From the NCBI GenBank assembly GCA_963811605.1, contig CAWESA010000022.1, positions 1-64,000 on the forward strand: a stretch of 64,000 nucleotides of DNA. Reading direction: 5' to 3'. The DNA is from CAVQLX01 sp963811605 (lineage in GTDB: Bacteria > Desulfobacterota > Binatia > DP-6). Made by a program: the position numbers and the translations under genes. This document shows positions 26,898-35,550 of the stretch, piece by piece. Under the pieces are notes generated by a model, which was given only the letters and a program-made list of their open reading frames with translations, had not been told where the DNA came from and did no database searches. The first letter of the stretch is position 1, and each line of letters opens with the position of its first letter.

Positions 26898-26982
26898 GGC
26901 GTCTCTCCTGTTGGCCGGGACTCGGCCCGGTTCGTGAGTGCGAGGCGGGGGCCGGGCGTTGCGTCGCCGGGCGCCGGCTGTC

Positions 26983-26999
26983 ACTAGTGATTTGCAAGT
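26983..26999. promoter_or_regulatory. Operator 1 for the HxlR regulator
   Basis: ACTAG-N7-CAAGT, an imperfect dyad, located between the divergent hydratase remnant and the HxlR gene. A second copy with the same arms and spacer length lies 33 bp downstream, about three helical turns, which fits side-by-side binding of two regulator dimers on one DNA face. Confidence 0.6.
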
Positions 27000-27000
27000 C

Positions 27001-27519
27001 ATGGGTACACGACTGACTAGCGAATCGCAAGTGACCGCGAAGAAGACCCCGGCCCGGCCCCGGGCGGCCGATCCCGGGGCCCGCCCGCGCGTCGATTCCG
27101 TCGAACGCACCCTCTCCCAGGTGGGCGACGCCTGGACCTTCTTGATCCTGCGCGAGGCCTTCTTCGGCGTGCGGCGTTTCGATGGCTTCCAGCAGGCGTT
27201 GTCGGCCGCGCCGAACATCCTCACCGATCGGCTGAAGAAGCTGGTTGCGAACCGGATCCTGGAGAAGCGCCGCTATCAGCAGCGTCCGCCGCGCTTCGAG
27301 TACCGGCTCACGGAGAAGGGGCGAGATATCTACCCGGGAATCGTGCTGATGATGCGCTGGGGCGATCGCTGGCTCGACGAGGGCAAGGGGGAGCCGCTGC
27401 TGCTCGTCCACGAACCATGCGGCAAGGTTTCACGGCCGGTGCTGGTCTGCGATCGCTGCCACGAACCGGTCGAGGTGCGCGCGATGAAGTGGAAGGCGGG
27501 GCCGGGGGGGAAGCGCTGA
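27001..27519 (+). CDS. HxlR-family transcriptional regulator
   Basis: A 172-residue winged-helix regulator. The core is SVERTLSQVGDAWTFLILRE, FGVRRFDGFQQAL, APNILTDRLKKLVANRILEK and FEYRLTEKGRDIYPGI, all typical of HxlR/MarR-like proteins. The C-terminal 40 residues hold three cysteines (EPCGKVS, VLVCDRCHEP), perhaps a metal site. I list ATG 27001; GTG 27031 is an equally plausible start because neither has a ribosome-binding site and the second operator lies between them. It probably represses itself and the divergent, now truncated hydratase. HxlR proteins often respond to aldehydes, quinones or aromatic compounds; the ligand here is unknown. Confidence 0.85.
   Translation: MGTRLTSESQVTAKKTPARPRAADPGARPRVDSVERTLSQVGDAWTFLILREAFFGVRRFDGFQQALSAAPNILTDRLKKLVANRILEKRRYQQRPPRFEYRLTEKGRDIYPGIVLMMRWGDRWLDEGKGEPLLLVHEPCGKVSRPVLVCDRCHEPVEVRAMKWKAGPGGKR
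27016..27032. promoter_or_regulatory. Operator 2 for the HxlR regulator
   Basis: A second ACTAG-N7-CAAGT, identical to operator 1 in both arms and in spacer length. It falls inside the coding sequence if translation starts at 27001, or just before the start if translation begins at GTG 27031. Its presence slightly favours the later start. Confidence 0.6.
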
Positions 27520-27808
27520 GGCAGGGGCCGCGACGCCGCGCGCGCGGCGGAGGTCGCCCTTCGGGCCTTCCCAGCCGGGAGCTGACGGGGCGGGTGCGAG
27601 GGGCACCGTCTGAATGCCGGGCTGCTCCCGACAAACTCAGGGCGGCGACGAGCCGGTCTTCGCGCGGGGCCAACCCGCCGCTGCGCGGTGAACATTGCAG
27701 CCGGAGCCGGCGCCAGCGCGGCGATCTTCCTGGTGCACGCGCGCGGCGTTGACGGGAACGACCGGGAGGAGGAACGCGAGCCGCGTTCCCCCTCCCGGCG
27801 GAGGTTCT

Positions 27809-30055
27809 CTACGGCGTGCAGGCGCACCCCGTTCGGCATTCGTCGAAGCCGTTGTTGAGCGCGTCGAGCGCGCTGTTGATGGCGCTGAAGGTCAGACACG
27901 GGTCGATGCTGGCGAGGTTGATGCCGCGCAGCGCCTGGTCCGCGAGGGACTGCAGGTTGCTCACGGTGACCGCGTTGTCGAGGATGCACTGGGAGATGGC
28001 GAACGGGCCGCCGACGCCGCCCTGTCCGTCGCAGGTGCAGAACGACGACTGGAGGACGTAGTTCCCGAAGCCCGGCGGGTTCGCGCCGAGATTCGAGAGC
28101 GCGACGCTGAGCTTCAGGGCAAGAGCCTGACCGGCCAGGACGCCCGCGCCGTCACCGCCGGACCCGCTGCCACTCGGGTCGGGGACATCACCCGGTCCAT
28201 TGATCACGACGTCGCCATTGGCCGCAGAGAGGACGTTCGCCGGTCCCCCGGTCGGCATGAAGGCGATGAGCCCGGTTTGCGTGTTGATGGTCACCGAGCG
28301 GCCGGTTCCGGGCGCGCCGATGGAGATGGGGAGGACGCTCGGGTTGTTTGTCAGCCAGCCCTGCCCGCCGTTGGCGATGCCACCCGGCGCCCCGTAGGCA
28401 CCCTGCGTGAGCGAGCAGAAGGTGTTTTGTCCGCAACCCGGGACCGGCGTGTTCGCACAGCCGGTCTGCGAGTCGCAGGAATCCGCGGTGCACGGGTCGC
28501 CGTCGTTGCACCCGAGGACGACGCCGACACACGTGCTGTCCGTGCACTCGTCGTCGAGGGTGCAGACATCGTCATCGTCGCAAGACGTCCCGGACGGCTT
28601 CGGCGTCGTGCCGCAGCCCGTCTGCGGGTAGCAGGTTGCATCCAGACACTGATTGTTGGTGGCGCAGACGAGCGGGGTGCCCGGATGGCAGAACTGGTGG
28701 GAGGCATCGCACGTCTCGGTCCCGTCGCAGAGGTTGCCGTTGTTGCAGTCGCTGTCACCGTTCGGGCACTCGCACCCGGGAATCGGCGTCGCCGTCGGCG
28801 CGTTCTTGCACGCATTGTTTCCCGGATCGCAGGAATCGATCGTGCACGGGTTGCCGTCGTTGCAGGTGGGGTCGGGCTGGTCGGTGCACGTGCCGCCCAC
28901 GCAGATCTCGTCCCCGTTGCAGAAGGCGCCGTCCGAGCACGATGTGCCATTCGGCTTGTTCGCGTAGTGGCATCCGGTCGCCGGGATACAGCTATCGTCT
29001 GTGCAGACATTCCCGTCGGTGCAGGTGAGCGGTGCCCCCGGCACGCACTGGCCGAAGGCGCTGCACGACTCGCTGCCGTTACATTGATTCCCGTCGGGGC
29101 AGGGCGTCCCGGCCGGCACGAACTGGCAGTCGTCGGTGCAGCAGTGGCCCGGCCCGCCGTTGCCGGAGCCGTCGTCGCACTGCTCGCCAGGATCGACGAC
29201 GCCGTTACCGCACACCTCGAGGGTGAAGGTGTCCCCGAAGTCGGAGCGCAGCTCGCGAGCCACGAACTGTCCCGTGTAGAAGCCACCGCGGCCGAAGCGC
29301 AGCACCGCGTTCGGGGCGTAGAAGACGCCGAATACCTTGTTCTTGTGGCCGAACTTCACCAGCGAGCCCGCGACGCCGACCACGATGTCGGTGGCGCCGA
29401 CGCCGGAGCCAGTGGCGGCGGCGAGCTTCGCACCCGGGTTGCTTCGGACCTTGCCCATGACGACGACGTCGACCGCCGCATCGACCACGACCATCGACTT
29501 GCGCCCGATTTTGACGTCCTGGAAGCAGTAGGCGCCGCCGACGAGCTCGAGCGTTCCGCCGTTGGGGACGGTCACCTTGCCATACGCTCCGGGCCCCAGC
29601 ACGAGCGAGCCGCCCTTCGCAACCAGGACCGGCGTGGTGCCAGGAACACAGCTCGGCGCCGGCGGAAGCGGGTTGATCAGCGGGACCGGCGCCCAGACGA
29701 CCGGACCGTCGTGGCGGACCATCGCCCCGGCCTGCGCCAGCGGCGAGATGAGCGTGTTGGCGAAGAGGTCATAGATGCTGCTGTTCTTGCCCGGACGCTT
29801 CAGCACGTCGGTCACCGTCTGGGTGCCGTTGGCGAAGAAGGACTCGCGCCCCCACGCCATGAGGCCGCCGGCGTTGTTCACCCCGACGTTCCCCAGGTTC
29901 GTGAAGGCGAACTCCTTCATGTTCAGGGTATCGAGCCCCAGCAGCACGTAGCTGGACATGTTGCGCGACGGAGTGGACGCCGCGCGCGCGGCGCCGAGGT
30001 ATGCGCCCAGGAGCACGGCACCTGCGAGCACGCTGAGTCGAGTGAGCCTCTTCAT
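27809..30055 (-). CDS. Secreted Cys-rich protein with CGNG/DUF4215-like repeats
   Basis: A 748-residue protein with a GGGGAGAA ribosome-binding site before ATG 30055. Residues 1-25 are a signal peptide (VLAGAVLLGAYLGAARA). Residues about 100-270 form a beta-rich region with repeated hydrophobic rungs. Residues about 283-520 are Cys-rich: CGNGVVDPGEQCDDGSGNGG is the DUF4215 signature, followed by at least five Cys-knot-like units with D-G-N-x-C and D-x-C cores (TDGNVCTDDSC, NDGNPCTIDSC, NDGDPCTADSC). The last 220 residues are less repetitive. Such proteins are typical of deltaproteobacterial-type genomes and are thought to sit on the cell surface. Function is unknown. Confidence 0.8.
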   Translation of the reverse strand: MKRLTRLSVLAGAVLLGAYLGAARAASTPSRNMSSYVLLGLDTLNMKEFAFTNLGNVGVNNAGGLMAWGRESFFANGTQTVTDVLKRPGKNSSIYDLFANTLISPLAQAGAMVRHDGPVVWAPVPLINPLPPAPSCVPGTTPVLVAKGGSLVLGPGAYGKVTVPNGGTLELVGGAYCFQDVKIGRKSMVVVDAAVDVVVMGKVRSNPGAKLAAATGSGVGATDIVVGVAGSLVKFGHKNKVFGVFYAPNAVLRFGRGGFYTGQFVARELRSDFGDTFTLEVCGNGVVDPGEQCDDGSGNGGPGHCCTDDCQFVPAGTPCPDGNQCNGSESCSAFGQCVPGAPLTCTDGNVCTDDSCIPATGCHYANKPNGTSCSDGAFCNGDEICVGGTCTDQPDPTCNDGNPCTIDSCDPGNNACKNAPTATPIPGCECPNGDSDCNNGNLCDGTETCDASHQFCHPGTPLVCATNNQCLDATCYPQTGCGTTPKPSGTSCDDDDVCTLDDECTDSTCVGVVLGCNDGDPCTADSCDSQTGCANTPVPGCGQNTFCSLTQGAYGAPGGIANGGQGWLTNNPSVLPISIGAPGTGRSVTINTQTGLIAFMPTGGPANVLSAANGDVVINGPGDVPDPSGSGSGGDGAGVLAGQALALKLSVALSNLGANPPGFGNYVLQSSFCTCDGQGGVGGPFAISQCILDNAVTVSNLQSLADQALRGINLASIDPCLTFSAINSALDALNNGFDECRTGCACTP

Positions 30056-30154
30056 GAACAGTTCTCCCCTTGTATGTCCAGTAGCGCCGCGTTCGGGGCT
30101 TATCTGGGATCCCTTGCAGTCTGCATCGAACGCTAGTTTCTATGGACGCCTTGG

Positions 30155-30184
30155 GTTCTAGATTAGGGCATTGACGCCTGTCAA
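30155..30184 (-). promoter_or_regulatory. Promoter of the Cys-rich protein gene
   Basis: On the minus strand a perfect TTGACA (30179-30184) is followed after 18 bp by TAGAAC (30155-30160, four of six matches). It is about 100 bp before the start codon. The -35 element is embedded in an inverted repeat, TTGAC-GCCT-GTCAA (30171-30184), which could be a regulator site. Confidence 0.45.
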
Positions 30185-30331
30185 GGAGTATTCGTCGACC
30201 TTGGTGCTGGGCACGTGGGACGTCTGCAGATGCCCGGACGGCGGGAATTCCTGGACGCCAGACGGTGCAATGGGGTGGGGACGTCTCGGCGGCATTGCCG
30301 CGGGTGGCACGAATCGCCTAAGAGAGCATCG

Positions 30332-31537
30332 ATGGCGATCCCCGGGACGACACCTTCGACGCCGGCGCTGGACGATCCCGACTTCTACCTTGCCGATCCG
30401 CACGCGGCGTTTCGCTGGATGCGCGAGCATGCCCCCGTGTACCGGTGCGAGCGCGCGCGGCTCTGGGCGCTCTCCAAGCATGCCGACATCCTGCAGGTCG
30501 CCCGCAAGCCGGAGACCTTCTGCTCGGCACGAGGGGTCCTGATCCATGATGGCCTGCGCGGCGAGACGCCGATGGAAGTGCCACCGTCGATCATCTACAT
30601 GGATCCGCCGCACCACAACCGGTACCGCAAGCTCGTGAGCCGCGCCTTCACGCCGGGGATGGTGGCCGGCCTCGAGGCGCGCATTCGCGCGATCGCCCGG
30701 GAGAGCCTCGACGCCATCCGACCCGGCGAGACGCACGATTTCGTCGCGGCGGTCGCCGTCCCGCTGCCGATGCTCGTCATCGCCGAGATGCTCGGCGTCG
30801 CGGCCGAGGACCGGGAGACCTTCAAGCGGTGGTCCGATGCGATCATCGAGGCCGCGGACACCGGCACGTCGCCCGAGTCGATGCAGCACGTGGGCGAGCT
30901 GTTCGCGTACTTCTACGCCAAGCTCGGCGAGCGTCGCGTCCGGCCGCACGACGACCTCCTGTCTGCGCTGGCGGCGGCGGAGGTCGATGGCGAGCGGCTC
31001 GCGGACCAAGAGGTCCTGATGTTCTGCATGACGCTGCTCGTCGCCGGCAACGAGACGACGCGCAATCTCATCTCCGGCGGCGCGAGGGCGTTGATGGAGT
31101 GCCCGGACCAGCGCCGCGCGCTCGTGGAGAACCCGGATCGCCTGCCGGGCGCCGTCGAGGAGATGCTGCGCTGGGTGACGCCGATCCGTAGCTTCGCGCG
31201 CACCGCGACCCGCGACACCGAGCTCCGGGGTCAGCCCATCGCCGCGGGGGACTACGTGCTCCAGCTGTACGCATCGGGCAACCGCGACGAGGAGGTCTTC
31301 GGCCCCAGCGCGGACGTGTTCGACGTCGCCCGCCCGACCGACCCGATGCAGATGGCCTTCGGGTTCGGCGAGCACTTCTGCCTGGGCGCGAGCCTCGCAC
31401 GTCTCGAGACGCGCGTACTGTTCGAGGAGCTCCTGGGCCGTTTCCCAGACTTCTCGCTCGCGGGCGAGATCGTGCCCCTGCGCTCGACGCTCATGAACGG
31501 CCTCGTCCGGATGCCCGTCACGTTCGGCGAACGATGA
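30332..31537 (+). CDS. Cytochrome P450
   Basis: A 401-residue soluble bacterial P450. The I-helix reads LLVAGNETTRN (AGxxT oxygen-activation motif), the K-helix ExxR is in VEEMLRWVTP, and the haem-binding loop is FGFGEHFCLGASLARLE with Cys350 as the axial ligand. MDPPHHNRYRKLVSRAFTPG is the conserved early segment. The ATG at 30332 gives the normal length for the family. It is followed after 7 bp by a thiolase-like Ltp gene, then a DUF35 gene and a SnoaL-like gene, a set that resembles sterol or terpenoid side-chain catabolism. Electron-transfer partners are not encoded nearby. Confidence 0.93.
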   Translation: MAIPGTTPSTPALDDPDFYLADPHAAFRWMREHAPVYRCERARLWALSKHADILQVARKPETFCSARGVLIHDGLRGETPMEVPPSIIYMDPPHHNRYRKLVSRAFTPGMVAGLEARIRAIARESLDAIRPGETHDFVAAVAVPLPMLVIAEMLGVAAEDRETFKRWSDAIIEAADTGTSPESMQHVGELFAYFYAKLGERRVRPHDDLLSALAAAEVDGERLADQEVLMFCMTLLVAGNETTRNLISGGARALMECPDQRRALVENPDRLPGAVEEMLRWVTPIRSFARTATRDTELRGQPIAAGDYVLQLYASGNRDEEVFGPSADVFDVARPTDPMQMAFGFGEHFCLGASLARLETRVLFEELLGRFPDFSLAGEIVPLRSTLMNGLVRMPVTFGER

Positions 31538-31544
31538 TGCGGCG

Positions 31545-32723
31545 ATGAACTCCATCGGCGACAAGGCGGCGATCGTCGGCATCGGGCAGACGCCGTTCTC
31601 CCGGAGTCTCGGTCGCTCCGAGTTCGACATGGCGATCGAGGCGATCTTCGCCGCCTGCGAGGACGCGGGCATCTCCCCCCGCGCGATCGACGGGGTCGTG
31701 CGCTACGACATGGAGACGACGGACGAGGAGAACCTCCTCGCCGCCCTGGGAAACCCCGAGATCCGCTACCAGGCGAGCACGAGCTGGGGCGGCGGCGGCT
31801 CGGTCAGCGTCCTCGTGCACGCGACGGTCGCGATCGCGGCCGGCATGGCCGACACCGTGCTCGTCTTCCGCTCGCGAGCACGCGGCAAGACGTCGGTCTT
31901 CGGCAAGGATGCGCTCCAGGGTGGCCGGTACTGGGAGAGACTGGCCGACCGGCTCGCGGGCTTGAACCAGTGGCACGTTCCGCACGGCCTCGTGAGCGCG
32001 TTCCAGGAGATGGCGATGATCACGCGTCGCCACATGATCGACTACGGCACGACGGAGGATCACTTCGCCGAGGTGGCGGTCGCGCTGCGGGCGCACGCCG
32101 AGCGCAATCCCAACGCTGTGATGCGCCGGCCGATGACCATCGCGGACCATCACGCCTCGCGCTACGTCGCCGAGCCGCTGCGCGTGTTCGACTGCAACAT
32201 CGAGACCGACGGGGCGTGCGCCCTGATCGTCACCTCGAGCGAACGGGCGCGCGACCTGCGCCAGCGCCCCGCCATCATCCACGCCGGCGCGCTCGCGGCC
32301 GGGTCCCACCACATCCGCCTGTCGACCTTGTTCGCGCGGAGCCGTGACGAGGACAGCGCGGTGCGGGTGGGACGCCAGCTGTGGGCGAACACCGGCCTCG
32401 CCCCGCGCGACGTCGACGCGTTCTTCTGCTACGACTTCTTCACCTCGTTCGTGATCATGGCGCTCGAGGACTACGGATTCTGCGCCCGCGGCGAAGGTGG
32501 TCCGTTCGTGACCGGCGGCGCACTGGGGTTCGACGGAGGCCGCCTGCCGACCAACACGAACGGCGGGCAGCTCTCCGAGGCGTTCATTCACGGCATGAAC
32601 AACAACCTCGAAGCCGTGCGCCAGATTCGCGGCACCTCCACGTCGCAGGTGGCCGATTGCGAGCTGGTGCTGTGCGCGGGCGCGAACACCGACCCCACCG
32701 GGGCGGTCATCCTCCGGAGGTGA
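31545..32723 (+). CDS. Thiolase-like lipid-transfer protein (Ltp2-type aldolase)
   Basis: A 392-residue thiolase-fold protein. KAAIVGIGQTPFSRSLGRSE and the C-terminal LPTNTNGGQLSEAFIHGMNN are characteristic of SCP-x/Ltp thiolases. At the position of the thiolase nucleophile the sequence is TSWGGGGSVS with no Cys, so it is unlikely to be a normal thiolase. Ltp2-like proteins instead pair with DUF35 proteins to cleave steroid side-chain CoA thioesters by a retro-aldol reaction, and a DUF35 gene follows here after 6 bp. I infer that role; the actual substrate is unknown. Confidence 0.85.
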   Translation: MNSIGDKAAIVGIGQTPFSRSLGRSEFDMAIEAIFAACEDAGISPRAIDGVVRYDMETTDEENLLAALGNPEIRYQASTSWGGGGSVSVLVHATVAIAAGMADTVLVFRSRARGKTSVFGKDALQGGRYWERLADRLAGLNQWHVPHGLVSAFQEMAMITRRHMIDYGTTEDHFAEVAVALRAHAERNPNAVMRRPMTIADHHASRYVAEPLRVFDCNIETDGACALIVTSSERARDLRQRPAIIHAGALAAGSHHIRLSTLFARSRDEDSAVRVGRQLWANTGLAPRDVDAFFCYDFFTSFVIMALEDYGFCARGEGGPFVTGGALGFDGGRLPTNTNGGQLSEAFIHGMNNNLEAVRQIRGTSTSQVADCELVLCAGANTDPTGAVILRR

Positions 32724-32729
32724 GAGGGC

Positions 32730-33164
32730 ATGGCCGATCTACGCGAGCAGGTGATGACACGCGGCCGCCCGTTGCCGCAGCTCACGCTGGACAACCACGA
32801 GTTCTACCAGGCCGCCCGCAAGGGCGAGCTGCGCTTTCAGCGCTGCGCGGATTGCGGCGCATGGCGGCACTACCCGCGACCGTCCTGCCCGCAGTGCCTG
32901 TCGCGGCGCCATTCCTGGGAGCGCGCGAGCGGCCGCGGCCGCATCTACACCTGGACGATCGTGCACGGGCCGACTTTGCCGGCGTTCCAGGACGAGATCC
33001 CGTACAACGTCGTCGACGTCCTGCTGGACGAGGGCATTCACTTCCAGAGTCAGCTGCTGGACTGCCCGCCCGGGGACATCCACGCGGACATGCGCGTGGA
33101 GGCCACCTTCGTCCCGGTGAGCGACGAGGTGACGCTGGTCAAGTTCCGTCGCGCGGAAGGATGA
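32730..33164 (+). CDS. DUF35 OB-fold protein, partner of the Ltp thiolase
   Basis: A 144-residue protein with a rubredoxin-like zinc ribbon (FQRCADCGAWRHYPRPSCPQ, four Cys) and a C-terminal OB-fold (GRGRIYTWTIVHG, then VNVVDVL-type strands and VEATFVPVSDEVTLVKFR). DUF35 proteins bind acyl-CoA and form heterocomplexes with Ltp-type thiolases. The gene lies 6 bp after its presumed partner. Confidence 0.9.
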   Translation: MADLREQVMTRGRPLPQLTLDNHEFYQAARKGELRFQRCADCGAWRHYPRPSCPQCLSRRHSWERASGRGRIYTWTIVHGPTLPAFQDEIPYNVVDVLLDEGIHFQSQLLDCPPGDIHADMRVEATFVPVSDEVTLVKFRRAEG

Positions 33165-33252
33165 GGGGATACCGAGGAACGTCACTCGAATTGCCCCGAA
33201 AGGTGTCCCTCCGGGATTGCGCGACGGATCGCGCGTCGGATACGCGTGCCGC

Positions 33253-33711
33253 ATGTCGCACGATCCCGTTGCCCGGCTCCTCGACGAGCGCGCCTGTGAG
33301 CGCCTGATCATCGACTACACGCACCTGGTCGACTTCGGCGAGGCCGCGCGCATCGCCGACCTGTTCACGACGGACGGCGTGTGGGAAGCCGGCGGCCTCC
33401 GGATGGACGGGCAGGATGCCATTCGGGCGGGCTTCCTGGCACGCCAGGGGGTCGCGCGGCGCACGTCGCGACACGTGTGCAGCAACGTCGCGATCACGCT
33501 CGTGGGTCCGGACGAAGCGACCGCGATCTCCTACCTCGTCAACTACCGGCACGATGCCGCGAGCGGCGTGGCGCAGCGGCCCGCACCGGCGGGCGTTCCG
33601 AAGTTCGTCGGCGAGTATCACGACCGTTTCCTGCGGACACCGGACGGCTGGCGCATCGCGCATCGACGCTGCGAGATGGCGTTCGTGCGAGCGAGCGGCG
33701 CGGGCGCGTGA
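33253..33711 (+). CDS. SnoaL-like / NTF2-fold protein
   Basis: A 152-residue cone-fold protein. The pattern ACERLIIDYTHLVDFGEAAR, then IADLFTTDGVWEAGG and DRFLRTPDGWRIAHRRCEM is standard for SnoaL_4-type domains, which include dehydratases, isomerases and hydroxysteroid-modifying enzymes. I chose ATG 33253; a longer in-frame start 36 bases upstream is less protein-like. It ends the P450/Ltp/DUF35 cluster and may act on the same substrate. Confidence 0.8.
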   Translation: MSHDPVARLLDERACERLIIDYTHLVDFGEAARIADLFTTDGVWEAGGLRMDGQDAIRAGFLARQGVARRTSRHVCSNVAITLVGPDEATAISYLVNYRHDAASGVAQRPAPAGVPKFVGEYHDRFLRTPDGWRIAHRRCEMAFVRASGAGA

Positions 33712-33768
33712 GGCGGTCATTCACCCATCCCCGAAGGGAGGAAATCCTGCGGTAGACGACCCGCCGGC

Positions 33769-35460
33769 TCACGGCCGCGGGCAGGTGGTCACGGGCGTGG
33801 GCAGCGCGTCGCCGCCGATGCGTACCGCGCCGAACGTCGACCCCTCGAGGCGGATCCTGTCCGAGGGCTGCGTGCCGAACACCTGGCCATAGCCGCCGAC
33901 GGACCCGCAGAAACCGTCGCGCGAGATCGTCGCGCCGCTGAGGACGAATTCGTTGACGGTCAGCAACGGGTCGCCGAGGAGCGGGTAGGCTTCCACCGGT
34001 ACGGGCTGGGTGCCGAAAGCGGCCGTGAACCTGCCGTCGGCTGAGAAGGCGACCTCGGTGGCGGTCCACGGCGCGCCCACGGGCAGGTTGCTCACGCCGT
34101 CGAGCGGCTGGAGGGTGAGATCGAGGCTCGTGCCGTGCAGGTGGACGTCGGCGCGGAAAGACAGAATCTGCGCCGGCCAGATCACCGGCGCGACGGTCAG
34201 GAGGTGGGAGCCGGTGACGTCGAACGCCCCGGCGTCGGCGGGGAGGGCCGGCGGCTCGCAGCCGTGCTCGGGAGGAGGCTGCGTGCAGCCGCGGGGTGCG
34301 CGTCTGAAATCGACGTCGGCGAGCCAGATGTCGCTCGGCGAGGAAATGCCCTGGAACCACGGCAGCTCCTGGTCGACCGGGCTGCTGTACCAGGCCAGCA
34401 GGGACCGATTCCGGGAGAGCGGCGCGAGCGAGGTGTAGGCGGTGTCCCCCGAGCTCTTCAGCTCCTGGATCTCGCAGACCTCGATCGCTGCCCGGGGATC
34501 GGTCAGATCGCCGCGCAGCTCGTAGATCGCGGTGCGCTTGAACGTGCACGGCAGGTGCTTGCGGGCGAAGACGAAGCTGCGCACGCGTCCGTGGGCGCCG
34601 CGGCGGACGATCCAGGTCGGGCCGTCCAGGCGCTGTTCGATGCGGCGGCCGCACTCCCAGGTGACGAACGGGTCGTGTGCCGTGCAGATCGCGGTCTGCC
34701 CGTCGGCCAGGATGTCCTGATTGTCGAGGCGGACCAGCGCGACCGCGGTGTCGTGGTTCCTGCCGAAGAACTGCAGCTCGGCCTCGCTCGGCACGTCGTT
34801 GTACGACGCGATGATCGTCGACCGCTTCTCCCAGGTGACGCCGTCGTCGGAGGCGAACAGACCGACCGCGGTGTCGAAGTCCTGGTAGCCGGTGGCGAAC
34901 AGCGTCCGCCGGTGCTTGCCGGCCTTGGCGTACGGGCGCTTCGTGTAGCGCCAGAAGCCCCAGAAGGTCTCCACTCCGGTCGCGTCGACGTCCTGATACG
35001 TCCTCACCGGCGGGCTCCACGTGCGTCCGCCGTCGGCCGACTCGGCGCGGATGGTCCACGCCTGACCGCCGAGGTCGCGGTAGTGGAAGCCCGGCACGCG
35101 GCTGATCGCGTAGAGAGACAACCTGCCGCCCATCGCGACCAGCTTGGGATCGCGGATGTCCCGATCGCCGGGAAGGTTGTTCGCGTTCACCTCGCTCAGC
35201 AAGGTGAAGGTCCGGCCCCGGTCGCGCGACTCGAAGATCTTGATGCGCGCCCGCGCCGAACCGATCTGGCCCTCCTCACCGCCCCGGAACACGAGCAGGA
35301 TGCGGCCGTGGAAACGGATCATCTCGGTGTTCTCGCTGTGCAATCCGTCCGAGTAGACGATACGCTGGTGGGTGGCGAAGCTCGCAGGAGCGCCGTCGGC
35401 ATCGCTTCCGAGTCCGGCCAGGACGATCAGCAGCCCGACCATCGCCAACCGCGTGCGCAT
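33769..35460 (-). CDS. Secreted Asp-box (sialidase-fold) protein
   Basis: A 563-residue protein. I chose the ATG at 35460; a TTG 18 bases upstream is possible. Residues 1-23 form a signal peptide (AMVGLLIVLAGLGSDADGA). At least three Asp-box motifs of the SxDxGxTW type are visible (SRDRGRTFTLL, SADGGRTWSPP, SDDGVTWEKR), which mark a sialidase-like beta-propeller up to about residue 370. The C-terminal 180 residues are a separate beta-rich domain. The catalytic arginine triad of true sialidases cannot be confirmed, so a glycan-binding or glycoside-hydrolase role is only possible. Confidence 0.75.
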   Translation of the reverse strand: MRTRLAMVGLLIVLAGLGSDADGAPASFATHQRIVYSDGLHSENTEMIRFHGRILLVFRGGEEGQIGSARARIKIFESRDRGRTFTLLSEVNANNLPGDRDIRDPKLVAMGGRLSLYAISRVPGFHYRDLGGQAWTIRAESADGGRTWSPPVRTYQDVDATGVETFWGFWRYTKRPYAKAGKHRRTLFATGYQDFDTAVGLFASDDGVTWEKRSTIIASYNDVPSEAELQFFGRNHDTAVALVRLDNQDILADGQTAICTAHDPFVTWECGRRIEQRLDGPTWIVRRGAHGRVRSFVFARKHLPCTFKRTAIYELRGDLTDPRAAIEVCEIQELKSSGDTAYTSLAPLSRNRSLLAWYSSPVDQELPWFQGISSPSDIWLADVDFRRAPRGCTQPPPEHGCEPPALPADAGAFDVTGSHLLTVAPVIWPAQILSFRADVHLHGTSLDLTLQPLDGVSNLPVGAPWTATEVAFSADGRFTAAFGTQPVPVEAYPLLGDPLLTVNEFVLSGATISRDGFCGSVGGYGQVFGTQPSDRIRLEGSTFGAVRIGGDALPTPVTTCPRP

Positions 35461-35550
35461 GGGGAGTAGGAAGCACAACCCGACGCTCCGGAACAGAGCC
35501 CGCGTTCATGGGTGCCAGCGATCCTCCGACCTCGCCGCACCCGGACGACG

